A stretch of 15,680 nucleotides of DNA from Deltaproteobacteria bacterium (GTDB taxonomy: Bacteria; Desulfobacterota; Deferrimicrobia; Deferrimicrobiales; Deferrimicrobiaceae), in the NCBI GenBank assembly GCA_003105225.1, contig PQAK01000179.1, positions 1 through 15,680 of the forward strand. The letters are read 5' to 3'. The notes under the pieces were generated by a model. It saw nothing but the letters and a program-made list of their open reading frames with translations, made no database searches and had not been told where the DNA came from. Positions 1-7,698 of this stretch are shown one piece after another (position 1 is the stretch's first letter; every line of letters begins with the position of its first letter). The position numbers and the translations under genes were made by a program.

Positions 1-696
1 TTCCCCGCCGCCGCCGACGAACAGGAACCTTGCCGAGGGGACCGCGGAGAGAATGAGGGGGACGGCATCCAGGAAATTGGCAACTCCCTTCACGGCCCGG
101 TTGTAGTTGGCGACCATGCCCGTCACCAGGTGTTCATCCGTGAATCCGAGCTCTCTCCGCGTAACCTCCTCCATTCCCGAGGAGGCCGGGTGGATGTCCA
201 CCCCGTTGTTGATCACCGCGATCCTGGATTCCTCGACGCCTTCCCGATCCAGCACCACTTCCTTCACCGCCTCCGACACGCAGACGATCTTGTCCGGAAG
301 CGACCGGGTGGCGCGCAGCCAGGCATATTCGTGGAAATTCCAATCGAACCCTTGATCCTCCCGGTTTTCCACGAGCGTCCGGATCTTTCCGGAGAGCTTC
401 AGCATCCTTCCGTAGAGGATCGACCAGAAAAAATAGGCGTGAACGATATCGGGACGGTCGTTCTTCAATTTTCCGTTCAGGAGCGCGAGGTAGCGGAGCT
501 GCGCGGCAGGGTAAAACCGGAAGATCCGGGACGGGGGCAGGTAGTGGACCGGGACGTCCGGCGCCACGCGATCCCGCACCGGGGCGCTGCTGAAGATCGC
601 GGTCCGCCAGTAGTCCTTATCCCAGTGCTTCAGCATGGACAGCAGGTGGTTCCCGGTTCCCCCGCCCAAGTCGTTCGTCAGGATCGCGATTTTCAC
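1..696 (-). CDS. GT4-type glycosyltransferase, partial (C-terminus beyond the left edge)
   Basis: This reading frame has no stop before position 1; 232 codons are visible. The start is a GTG at 696-694 whose last bases overlap the TGA of the upstream gene (GTGA), which implies translational coupling, and no clear Shine-Dalgarno sequence precedes it. The protein opens with a beta strand, MKIAILTNDLGGGTGNHL, where the glycine-rich loop is typical of GT-B glycosyltransferases of family GT4. Later come a conserved VSEAVKEVV segment (about residues 140-147), INNGVD (about 162-167) and, at the edge, the strand FLFVGGGGE that begins the donor-binding domain. Members of this family move a sugar from a nucleotide donor onto a lipid-linked glycan on the cytoplasmic face of the inner membrane. 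The donor-binding EX7E region is off the window, so sugar specificity cannot be judged. Confidence 0.88.
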   Translation of the reverse strand, partial: MKIAILTNDLGGGTGNHLLSMLKHWDKDYWRTAIFSSAPVRDRVAPDVPVHYLPPSRIFRFYPAAQLRYLALLNGKLKNDRPDIVHAYFFWSILYGRMLKLSGKIRTLVENREDQGFDWNFHEYAWLRATRSLPDKIVCVSEAVKEVVLDREGVEESRIAVINNGVDIHPASSGMEEVTRRELGFTDEHLVTGMVANYNRAVKGVANFLDAVPLILSAVPSARFLFVGGGGE

Positions 697-1931
697 GAAG
701 GGAGCGATCGGAGCACTTCCGTCATCTTGCGGTTGAACGCTTCCGGGGAATACAGGTTTTCCACCAGCGATTTCATGCTGCCCGCGACGGAATCATAAAC
801 ATTCCTGTCGTTCAGCCGGTTGCAGCTTTCCAGGAACGTGCTCCCGTCGGTGAACAGGAACAGGTCTTTCCCGTCGGTCACGTCGAGCCCGTTGGCCCCC
901 ATCGGAGTCGCCAGCACCGGCCGGCCGACCATCCCGGCCTCAAGGATCTTGATCCTCGTCCCTCCGCCGGCCAATATCGGGACGACGACGATGCCGCAAT
1001 CCCGGTAGAACGGCAGCACATCCGGGACATCCGGGTGCAGTTCGATATCCGGAACCGAATCGCACAGGGCCTTCACTTCGGAAGTGGGCGCCCGGCCCAC
1101 GACCAATAGCCTGGCGTTTTCCACCCGCCCCGCTACCTTGCGGAATACGGAATCGACGAACCATTTCAGGCCTTCGACGTTGGGACCGTAATCGAGCGTG
1201 CCGATGAACAGGAACCGGTTCCGCTTCGGGTAGCCGTTGCCGAGGCCGTTGCCTGCGGCGATGCCGCAGGGAAAGATGTTGGGAACGACGTGGGCGTTGG
1301 GAAGGCCCCCGTCCCCCGCCACGTTCTTCAGGTCGTGGCGCGTGACGAACAACGCGGCTCCGAAGCGCAGGCATTTCTTTTCGTAATTCACGAGCAGGTG
1401 TTTCTGGAAACGGTCTTTCATCCGGGACAGGGGATTGGAGTCGTATTTCGCGATAAAACCGTACAGCGACTGGGAGAACACGTCGTCGTAATCGATCACC
1501 ACCCGCTTGCGCAGGTTCTCCGGGAGCCGGAACAGCGGGACGGTATCCAGGATATACCGGCAGAAGACGAGGTCGTAGCCGCCATCCCGGATGATGGATA
1601 TATAGGTTTCAATGTCCCGGGAAGACCATTCCGTGATCATCCACGGCCGTTTCCGGAGCAGCCGTTCCGTCCTCCCCGCGATTTTCTGGTGCCACCGGTT
1701 TTCCCTGTATCCTTCGCCGGAAGGATGCCGGATGAAAAATTCCTTGCGGAACACCCCCGCGGTTCCCGCATCGTCGGGCTTCGGATAAAAGTACAGCAGG
1801 TCCACGCTCCCGTATTCCCTGAAGAACCTGACGAAATTCATCGTCCGCATGTTTCTCCCGATGGTCTCGGGGAGCGGATACAGGAAGTCGATGACCAGGA
1901 TCTTCCTGCGGTCGGTCGGATTCGGCTTCAT
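693..1931 (-). CDS. GT4-type glycosyltransferase
   Basis: A 412-residue GT-B fold glycosyltransferase, a normal length for family GT4. The N-terminal domain begins with KILVIDFLYPLPETIGRNMR and has the usual acceptor-side pattern; an IDYDDVFS segment lies near residue 146. The donor domain starts around residue 239 (FLFIGTLDYGPNVEGLKWFV) and carries LLVVGRAP, then VPILAGGGTRIKILEAG (about 317-333) followed by GRPVLATPMGANGLDV, the nucleotide-sugar binding signature of this group. It should add one sugar to the lipid-linked repeat unit in the cytoplasm. Its ATG overlaps the TGA of the deacetylase-like gene upstream (ATGA, 1931-1928), and its own TGA overlaps the GTG of the next glycosyltransferase. 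There is no strong Shine-Dalgarno sequence, so coupling probably sets its level. Donor and linkage are unknown. Confidence 0.9.
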   Translation of the reverse strand: MKPNPTDRRKILVIDFLYPLPETIGRNMRTMNFVRFFREYGSVDLLYFYPKPDDAGTAGVFRKEFFIRHPSGEGYRENRWHQKIAGRTERLLRKRPWMITEWSSRDIETYISIIRDGGYDLVFCRYILDTVPLFRLPENLRKRVVIDYDDVFSQSLYGFIAKYDSNPLSRMKDRFQKHLLVNYEKKCLRFGAALFVTRHDLKNVAGDGGLPNAHVVPNIFPCGIAAGNGLGNGYPKRNRFLFIGTLDYGPNVEGLKWFVDSVFRKVAGRVENARLLVVGRAPTSEVKALCDSVPDIELHPDVPDVLPFYRDCGIVVVPILAGGGTRIKILEAGMVGRPVLATPMGANGLDVTDGKDLFLFTDGSTFLESCNRLNDRNVYDSVAGSMKSLVENLYSPEAFNRKMTEVLRSLPS

Positions 1932-2887
1932 GCCGTCTGCGCCATGATCTTTTGCACTTCAGACAAACCGATCGACCGGATGCCCGACAAATCCGCGTAT
2001 GCCAGGAACCGCTCGACCCTGTCAAACAGCTCCTTCTCCTCTTCCACGGTTTTCGTGAAGTGCGTCAATCCGTGCTTCAGGGAAGGGGAATGGAAAAACA
2101 GGTTCAGGACCGGAAAGTCCATTTTCCCGAACGTCGCCGCGAGCCGGATCATTTTTTCGCTGGTGTCCGGCTCCGGAGAGAGCCACACCTTGTTCAGCAG
2201 GTTCAATCTATCCAGCACTCCCCGCAGCCGGAAATGCCGCAGCCGGCTGTCGGAAATCGCATTGTAGACGGAATCGCACAGCCCCTGGTTCGACTGGAGG
2301 TAGCCGATCGTGGCGGGAACTTCGAGGAGGGACTTGTCCGGGGCCGCACCATTGCCAATCGGGATCTCCCGGGGCTCCGGCGTCCAACCCGAGAAATCCG
2401 GGCCGTGGTACGTCTCCCAGTTGAGGTAAGGGGACACGGAGGTATCGACCTTGTAGCCCAGCCGGTGAATGTTGCGCGCGACCGTGAGGTCGAATCCCCA
2501 CCTTCCCGTCCGGAAGGAGACCGGCTCCACCCCGAAATTTTCACGGATCTTCGCATGGAGGGATACCATCTTCCGGTACTGGAGCTCCGGATCCAGGCGG
2601 AACAGCATCGTGTTCTCGACGCATCTCTTTTCCTCGAAGGGAGGCGTGTTCCAGGGATGGAGGTGGGCGCCGATTTCGCACCTTCCGTCTTCCATGATGG
2701 TTCGCAGCAGGGAGCTGGAGCCGGCATCCGCTGCGACGGGATAGGAAACCAGGTAGGTCGGCTTCGCCTTGTAGGCGTCGAACAGCTCCTGAAGCTTAAG
2801 CAGCCTCGGGATGTTCGACAACGCGGGGGCTGCGTCATAGTCGGACCAGTTGTCCTCTTCCGTATCGATGGTGATCACCAGGTGCAT
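1928..2887 (-). CDS. Polysaccharide deacetylase-like protein (NodB-fold, WalW-like)
   Basis: A predicted 319-residue protein. It starts with a beta strand and an acidic motif, VITIDTEEDNW (residues 4-14), resembling the metal-binding start of NodB-type carbohydrate esterases. A GAHLHPW motif follows (H75 and H77), then FRTGRWGFD (about 125-133) and a late FFHSPSL (about 265-271). These match the polysaccharide-deacetylase-like proteins found in capsule and exosortase-linked loci, which are thought to remove acetyl groups from amino sugars. The histidine spacing is not the classic HxxxH of NodB, so activity is less certain than the fold. There is no signal peptide, so it would act on cytoplasmic glycan or on nucleotide or lipid-linked sugar. 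The ATG at 2887 is chosen over an in-frame ATG at 2944 because GGGAG lies five bases upstream and the upstream gene ends at 2901. Confidence 0.82.
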   Translation of the reverse strand: MHLVITIDTEEDNWSDYDAAPALSNIPRLLKLQELFDAYKAKPTYLVSYPVAADAGSSSLLRTIMEDGRCEIGAHLHPWNTPPFEEKRCVENTMLFRLDPELQYRKMVSLHAKIRENFGVEPVSFRTGRWGFDLTVARNIHRLGYKVDTSVSPYLNWETYHGPDFSGWTPEPREIPIGNGAAPDKSLLEVPATIGYLQSNQGLCDSVYNAISDSRLRHFRLRGVLDRLNLLNKVWLSPEPDTSEKMIRLAATFGKMDFPVLNLFFHSPSLKHGLTHFTKTVEEEKELFDRVERFLAYADLSGIRSIGLSEVQKIMAQTA

Positions 2888-2891
2888 GGCG

Positions 2892-2897
2892 TCTCCC
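2892..2897 (-). promoter_or_regulatory. Ribosome binding site of the deacetylase-like gene
   Basis: On the minus strand GGGAGA lies just upstream of the ATG at 2887, with the GGGAG core five bases from it. This fixes the start there rather than at the upstream in-frame ATG (2944), which would put 19 extra residues inside the aminotransferase gene. Confidence 0.7.
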
Positions 2898-2900
2898 GTC

Positions 2901-4133
2901 TCAACATGCCGATGACGCGTTCCGGGTGACGGCGCAATCTGCATTGCGGGGGTCGCGGAAGCGGTCCGTTACCGCCTCGCGGACGGCCGTCCTGTCCCGG
3001 TCTTCCAGGAAAGCGTGCGTGGGCAGGGTGACAAGCGTTTCGGCGATCCGTTCCGCGCCGGGACATGCCGTACCATGGAAATCGTCCCGGATCTCCGGAA
3101 TGTTGTTGATCGACGAAGGGTACATGGGGCTGATGCCGAGAAGGTCCCCAAGCTCGCATAATTCCTTCTTCGATCGCTTGTCGCCGGCGTAGACCGGAAA
3201 CCGCAGAAAGCTCCGGTCCGCCGAGTATATCGGCATCCTGCCCGCCAACCCCAGGGCATCCATGTAATAGGCCGCATTCCGGGAACGTGACCGGTTATGG
3301 AGCTCCATCTTCGCGCGCCAATCGTGCAGAAGGCCCGCCTTGAATCCCGTGAGCGGATGCACGGGGAACGTCCGGCAGAACCGGGTTTCCCCGATTTTGA
3401 GAAATGGCAGAAGCTTCGGGAACCAATAAAGCGATGGATGAAGGAAGATCGCCAAAAAGACCGATTCCATTATATCTTTCAGGTATTCGACAATCGAGAC
3501 CCGGCTCGATTCCGATGCGCATTCCCGTATCGATTCCGCAATGTCCGCATCCGTCGTCAGGATGATCCCGCCGGAACCGCATGTGAGGGTTTTTCCCCTT
3601 CCGAGGCTGAAAAACGCCACATCCCCCAGCGTTCCCGGCTTCCCTTGGGGCGACTCGACTCCCATCGCCTGGGCCGCGTCTTCCAGGATATATATTCCTC
3701 TGCGCCCGCAGATCTCCCGGACCTTCGCGATATCCGACGGGATTCCGAAAAGGTGGGTGGGGATGACGCACAAGGTATCGTGATCCGCCAGTTCCGCCAG
3801 TTCGGGATAATCGAAGTCGAGCGTCTCGGGCCGGATATCGCACAATACAATCTCCAGTCCCGCCATCCGGACGGCCGATGGGACCGAAAAACAGGTATAG
3901 GCGGGAAGGATCACTTTCCTTCTCCGGGACATCCGCTTCAAGCCCGACAGGATCAGGAAGAGCGCCGCTTTCCCGGAAGACGCCAGGAACACGTGCTCCG
4001 TCCCGAAATGCTCCCGGATCTCGCGTTCCAGTCGGTTCGCAAGGCTGCCGTCCACGATCCCGCGGAACCCATGAAGCAGCTCCGTGGGCGAAATCGGCGC
4101 CGCGGTCGGGGGGATGGTCCGGCGGATCCTCAA
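2901..4133 (-). CDS. DegT/DnrJ/EryC1/StrS-family sugar aminotransferase
   Basis: A PLP-dependent enzyme of about 410 residues, the usual family length. Numbering from the TTG start, an ASSGKAALFL segment at about 51-60 binds the cofactor phosphate, the PLP-ring region reads EDAAQAMG (151-158), and the likely Schiff-base lysine is K181 in SLGRGKTLTCGSGG. The family transfers an amino group, usually from glutamate, to a keto-sugar nucleotide; some members are dehydratases, but a lysine here favours aminotransfer. A hydrophobic stretch at about 224-248 is unlike the standard WecE or ArnB proteins and recalls DegT proteins of exosortase-linked loci. Translation probably starts at TTG 4133, overlapping the FemAB-like stop (TTGA) with AGGA upstream; the only upstream ATG (4304) would bury 57 residues of low-complexity translation inside the previous gene. 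It is followed 13 bases later by the deacetylase-like gene. Confidence 0.85.
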   Translation of the reverse strand: MRIRRTIPPTAAPISPTELLHGFRGIVDGSLANRLEREIREHFGTEHVFLASSGKAALFLILSGLKRMSRRRKVILPAYTCFSVPSAVRMAGLEIVLCDIRPETLDFDYPELAELADHDTLCVIPTHLFGIPSDIAKVREICGRRGIYILEDAAQAMGVESPQGKPGTLGDVAFFSLGRGKTLTCGSGGIILTTDADIAESIRECASESSRVSIVEYLKDIMESVFLAIFLHPSLYWFPKLLPFLKIGETRFCRTFPVHPLTGFKAGLLHDWRAKMELHNRSRSRNAAYYMDALGLAGRMPIYSADRSFLRFPVYAGDKRSKKELCELGDLLGISPMYPSSINNIPEIRDDFHGTACPGAERIAETLVTLPTHAFLEDRDRTAVREAVTDRFRDPRNADCAVTRNASSAC

Positions 4134-5161
4134 GGGATGTTCCTGACGATCCTCGGACCGAGAATCCTGGTGACGCCCAGGGGCAATCTCTTCCAGATCT
4201 CGATCGCGAGATGGTATTTGCGGTTGCGCGGGGACAGGTCCGGAAGCTTCCCGCCGTTTCCCACCCAATAGCTCCACGGCATCGGCGTCGGCCGTGCTCC
4301 CCATTGCTCCTTGAACTTGTAGGTGCTTTCATCGGGCGTGGACCGGCCGAAATCGAACACCGCGTATCCCTTTTCGCAGGCGAATTTCAGGCAGGACCAG
4401 TAAAGCAGCATGTTCGGGCTCAGGCGGTTGTGCTTGCGCAGCGAGGACGCCCAGGGGATCTCGATCCGGTCCTTGAACCCGACGAGAAAGCCGGAAGCCA
4501 CGGGAGCGCCCCCCAGGCAGACGGTCCCGATCCAGGAGCTCTCCGGGAACCGTTCCAGGATGTTTCCGAAAAACTTCTTCGGATAGACGGGCGTCCCGAG
4601 GCGCCGCATGTTTTCGGAGAAGACCGCGTGAAAGCCGTCCACCTCCTCTTCCCGCCCGATCCGGAACGTCATCCCGGCCTTCTGCGGCACCTTGACCTGG
4701 CTCCGGAGTTTCGAGGGAAACGATTTCCACAACTCGTCGACGGAAGCCGGGAGCGCCAGCCGCATGGAAACCTTGTGGCTCCTGGACGGGAATCCGTTGT
4801 CCAAAGGATGGTCCTGCCGGAATTCGATATGGTTCGCCTTGAGCGCTTTCGCCATTCCAACGGCCTCGGCGACGAGAAGGTCCCGGGTTGACTCGTCCTC
4901 GGCGCAGACGCCTCCATAATTGAAAAAGGGCATGGAAACGAGGAAATTTCCGAACGTGAAGCTTTTCATATGCACCAGCGGAAGGATCCCGTTTACGTTT
5001 CCGCCGCGATTCTCGGACAGGAGGGCATGGTAGGGGTGCCCGAAACTCGCTTCGACCACCGCTCCCCACCGGTAATCGTGATACAGGTTCGAGCGATCGC
5101 TGGCGTCGATATACCTGGCGATAGTCGCCGCGTCATTGGGGCCTGCCGGTCGGATGGGCAT
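4130..5161 (-). CDS. FemAB/GNAT-like protein of the exosortase (XrtA/PEP-CTERM)-associated type
   Basis: A 343-residue protein with two GNAT-like halves. Recognisable blocks are SMPFFNYGGVCAEDE (about 76-90), KLRSQVKVPQKAGM (151-164), and a C-terminal GYAVFDFGRST...YKFKEQWGA (about 265-289), the strongest signature. The closest match I recognise is the FemAB-like family that accompanies XrtA/PEP-CTERM exopolysaccharide loci. Classic FemA/FemB/FemX proteins transfer an amino acid from aminoacyl-tRNA to the peptidoglycan peptide; the substrate of this subfamily is not established, though an acyl or aminoacyl transfer to a glycan precursor is plausible. It has no signal peptide and would be cytoplasmic. 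The ATG at 5161 has AGG eight bases upstream. It follows the asparagine-synthetase-like gene after 66 bases, the widest gap in the window, and overlaps the aminotransferase start (TTGA). Confidence 0.85.
   Translation of the reverse strand: MPIRPAGPNDAATIARYIDASDRSNLYHDYRWGAVVEASFGHPYHALLSENRGGNVNGILPLVHMKSFTFGNFLVSMPFFNYGGVCAEDESTRDLLVAEAVGMAKALKANHIEFRQDHPLDNGFPSRSHKVSMRLALPASVDELWKSFPSKLRSQVKVPQKAGMTFRIGREEEVDGFHAVFSENMRRLGTPVYPKKFFGNILERFPESSWIGTVCLGGAPVASGFLVGFKDRIEIPWASSLRKHNRLSPNMLLYWSCLKFACEKGYAVFDFGRSTPDESTYKFKEQWGARPTPMPWSYWVGNGGKLPDLSPRNRKYHLAIEIWKRLPLGVTRILGPRIVRNIP
4140..4144 (-). promoter_or_regulatory. Ribosome binding site supporting a TTG start of the aminotransferase
   Basis: AGGAA on the minus strand sits six bases upstream of the TTG at 4133-4131. 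It lies inside the end of the FemAB-like gene, whose TGA shares two bases with the TTG. With homology beginning right after it (RRTIPPTAAPIS), this makes TTG the best start. Confidence 0.55.
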
Positions 5162-5208
5162 GTTTCGTACCTGGAGGTCTCGAGGGGACGTACGGGCGGA
5201 AGTCGGGT

Positions 5209-5221
5209 CGAAGTCGCTTCG
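5209..5221 (-). repeat. Short inverted repeat in the gap after the AsnB-like gene
   Basis: Five bases (CGAAG, 5209-5213) pair with CTTCG (5217-5221) around a three-base loop, seven bases past the TAG of the AsnB-like gene. There is no U-tract, so it is not an obvious terminator, and a stem this short may be chance in GC-rich DNA. The rest of the 66-base gap shows nothing but the FemAB ribosome binding site. Confidence 0.25.
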
Positions 5222-5227
5222 CCGAAC

Positions 5228-6790
5228 CTACAGCGATTCGGTCCAGAACAGGAAAGGGAGCGCGATCTCCGTTCCGCGCGCCAAGTTGCCGTTTTGCATC
5301 ACCTTGCACGCGAGAAGATCCGTCCGATACTTCACGTTGCTCCACATCCTGCGCGCCAGCAGCGATGCGTGCGTGGCGCCGACCGGCTTGTTGAAGGGCC
5401 ATTCCAGCAGTTCCGGCCACTCGCGCTCTATCACATCCCGCATCAGGGCGCACGCCAGGCGGTAATCCAAGGGCAACGTGATCATCCGCTCGATGATCTC
5501 GCGATGGCACATCGGGAAGAGGAGGAATCCCGCATCCGGAGTTTCCGCATACGGCCATACGCCTCCCCAACAGCCCAGCCTCTGCTCGATCTCGAACAGG
5601 TCGAGAATTTGAACTGCGTTGTCGGCGGGTGCGGTCGACAGCCAACGCCGGAAGACCGACAGAGTCTGCGCGGTTCGTGGTGCGAGGCAGCGTTCGAGCA
5701 GCCGTTCCGGCGTGATCTCGGTGTGCATCGTCTCGCCGGGCCGCAGGACCTCCCCGATCCGCTCCAGCCCCCCGATCCCTCCATCCAGCTGCGCGTAGGC
5801 GGGGTTGGCCTGGCGGAACATCGTGGCCGCCTGCCATCCCCGCAGTTCCCCGGTGCTGTAGCCGATGCGGAACATCCAGGCGTCAAGGTCTTCCTGCTTC
5901 GGCGGCGCCATCTGCGGCACGAAATGTCGCAGGCAGAACCGTTGGGCGATTCTTTCCGCGGTGTCCACATCGACGAAGGCGCCGTCATCCGGCATCGGAA
6001 CGGTGAGCAGCTCCAGCCGATCCGTCATGTCCCTGGCGCAGGCGAGCAACATCCGGGAGTCCTGTCCGGCCGTCAGGCGCAGGTACGCAGGCGTGCGGTT
6101 CACGACGGCCGCGATGTTCCTTTTCGTGATGGCGGTGATGGACGTGACCGTTTCCTCGATGGATCCCCTGCTCTTCAACGGCTTCTTCGGCCAGTGCCGC
6201 ACGTCCTGCCAGTGGGAAAGATCCAGGTAATGGTTCGGCAGCAGCCGATGGATGTTGTGCCGCGGCGTCAGCACGAGGGGATACATCGCGTTGGTATGGG
6301 GAATTCCCAGCGCCCGGGCAAGCTCGAGCCGGCAGCGGGTCCGGTTGTCATGCGGGATCAGGTTCGGCGTCGAGGCGACGATCTCCTTGTGGGGGCAGTA
6401 GACGACGGACATCGAACCGCAGGGGTCGAGGTAGAGGCGGGGATGCCGTCCTCCGACGAGCGCCGCGACGAACTTTCCGCCGAAACCGTACACGAACTCC
6501 TCGACGCCCGACCCCGCGGGATCGGAATCTTCGGGAACGGTCAGGGTGTCACCCTCGGACAGGAGCAACCCGTCCTTGCCGATCGGGTATCCCAGCAGCC
6601 AGCCCCGTTCGCCGCCGTCGGCGCCGAACAGCCGGATTCGCGGAAGCGACGGGTGGCTCCCCAGGACCCACCCTCCGATCCTTTCCTCATCCCAGCCCTG
6701 GGGCACGAAGGCGTCCGCTCCGCCGAGGAGGAACTGCCCGACGAGACGGGAAAAATCGAATGCCCGATTTGTCGTTACCGGCTTACGCAT
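5228..6790 (-). CDS. Asparagine-synthetase-like protein (degenerate glutaminase domain plus ATP-pyrophosphatase-like domain)
   Basis: A 520-residue protein with the AsnB architecture but divergent motifs. The N-terminal half resembles the Ntn-type glutaminase domain (GGKFVAALV, then LYLDPCGSMSVVYC at about 119-132), yet the protein starts MRKP with no cysteine at position 2, so ammonia release from glutamine is unlikely. The C-terminal half has a PP-loop-like LTAGQDSRMLLA (239-250), equivalent to the SGGxDS ATP-binding motif, and a weak GGIGGLERIG segment (337-346) where AsnB has its conserved acidic loop. AsnB-family enzymes activate a carboxylate with ATP and amidate it. Relatives without the cysteine occur in glycan and natural-product loci with other or unknown acceptors. 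The ATG overlaps the end of the GT2 gene by 8 bases. A uronic acid from the upstream dehydrogenase is a possible substrate, but this is inference. Confidence 0.75.
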   Translation of the reverse strand: MRKPVTTNRAFDFSRLVGQFLLGGADAFVPQGWDEERIGGWVLGSHPSLPRIRLFGADGGERGWLLGYPIGKDGLLLSEGDTLTVPEDSDPAGSGVEEFVYGFGGKFVAALVGGRHPRLYLDPCGSMSVVYCPHKEIVASTPNLIPHDNRTRCRLELARALGIPHTNAMYPLVLTPRHNIHRLLPNHYLDLSHWQDVRHWPKKPLKSRGSIEETVTSITAITKRNIAAVVNRTPAYLRLTAGQDSRMLLACARDMTDRLELLTVPMPDDGAFVDVDTAERIAQRFCLRHFVPQMAPPKQEDLDAWMFRIGYSTGELRGWQAATMFRQANPAYAQLDGGIGGLERIGEVLRPGETMHTEITPERLLERCLAPRTAQTLSVFRRWLSTAPADNAVQILDLFEIEQRLGCWGGVWPYAETPDAGFLLFPMCHREIIERMITLPLDYRLACALMRDVIEREWPELLEWPFNKPVGATHASLLARRMWSNVKYRTDLLACKVMQNGNLARGTEIALPFLFWTESL

Positions 6791-7682
6791 GTATAGAGAT
6801 GATCCTCTTGATCCGGTATTTCAGCTCTTTTTCCAGGTTCTGCCGGTTGCGCCTCGCCCATCTGCAGACATCCGACGCGCATTTCAGCTTGTCCGGCATT
6901 CCGATCGGGCTGCGGAGAATCGCCCGGTTCCATTCGAGGAACCATCTCCATCTCGGCGTCTGGATCTTGCCCCTCTGGCCCGGATCGAACCATGCCGCGC
7001 GGTCCTCCCACCCGGGGTTGGCCCGAACGGAGGTAAGCGGGTGATCCCGGCGGAAAAACAGACACTCCGGAATTTCATGAAACCGGCCGTGGAGAGCGAT
7101 TTCCCCAAGGAGAATCATGTCCGAGGCCGGGTAGGTTCCGATCAGCGGCGTCCGCCGCAGCATGCGTGCGCGGAAGAGGCCCAATACCGGGTTGCACTCG
7201 TTGGGATTGGAATGATACTCCAGGAACCTGCGGAATCGCCGGCAAGGATCCCGGTCGCCCAGGTTCGGCCGTCCGATGATGCTTCTCATCGGCAATCCGT
7301 TCTCATCGACGAACAGGGTCCGCGTGTAACACAAGGCCACCTCCGGGTGATTCTCCAGGACCTCCACGCATCGCTCCAGCAAGGTCGGCGCCCAGACATC
7401 ATCGTGGCACGCCCACTGGAAATATCTTCCCCTGGCCAGCCGGAACACCTGGTTGAAATTCCAGGCGCCTCCCATGTTTTTTTCGTTTCGGCTGAATCGG
7501 ATCCGCCGATCCCTGTCCGCATAGGACCTGCAAATCTCCATCGTTCCGTCGGCGGAAGCATTGTCGGAAATGATGAATTCATAGTCCTCGTGGGTTTGGG
7601 CCAGGATGGATTCGATCGCCTTCCGGACGTAATTCTCGCCGTTGTAGACCGGCATCCCGATGCTGACCGAGGGAGCGTTCAT
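6783..7682 (-). CDS. Family 2 (GT-A) glycosyltransferase
   Basis: A 299-residue inverting glycosyltransferase. The N-terminus is a textbook GT2 opening, VSIGMPVYNGENYVRKAIESI (residues 6-26), followed by IISDNASADGT (37-47), which binds the uridine of the donor, and a metal-binding HDD at 93-95 in place of the common DxD. A downstream SDMILLGEIALHG (187-199) matches the region carrying the catalytic base. The C-terminus is basic and may touch the membrane, but there is no transmembrane segment. It would add a sugar to the lipid-linked glycan in the cytoplasm. The ATG at 7682 has no Shine-Dalgarno sequence and follows a strong potential RNA structure over the wzt stop. The gene ends by overlapping the AsnB-like gene by 8 bases, suggesting coupled expression. 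Donor unknown. Confidence 0.9.
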   Translation of the reverse strand: MNAPSVSIGMPVYNGENYVRKAIESILAQTHEDYEFIISDNASADGTMEICRSYADRDRRIRFSRNEKNMGGAWNFNQVFRLARGRYFQWACHDDVWAPTLLERCVEVLENHPEVALCYTRTLFVDENGLPMRSIIGRPNLGDRDPCRRFRRFLEYHSNPNECNPVLGLFRARMLRRTPLIGTYPASDMILLGEIALHGRFHEIPECLFFRRDHPLTSVRANPGWEDRAAWFDPGQRGKIQTPRWRWFLEWNRAILRSPIGMPDKLKCASDVCRWARRNRQNLEKELKYRIKRIISIHA

Positions 7683-7686
7683 TTTC

Positions 7687-7696
7687 GCGATATCGC
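7687..7696. repeat. 10-base perfect palindrome before the GT2 start
   Basis: GCGATATCGC reads the same on both strands and occupies the position where the GT2 Shine-Dalgarno sequence would be expected, four bases from the ATG. A protein-binding or RNA role is possible; chance is also possible for a single 10-base palindrome. Confidence 0.4.
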
Positions 7697-7698
7697 TT

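Noticed and set aside
4134..4304. A 57-codon N-terminal extension of the DegT aminotransferase
   Set aside because: It lies inside the FemAB-like gene, is dominated by Arg, Asp, Gln and Pro, and family homology begins only after the TTG at 4133.
4970..6796. A 608-codon open frame on the plus strand
   Set aside because: Antisense to the AsnB-like and FemAB-like genes, with no domain and the same composition typical of GC-rich shadow frames.
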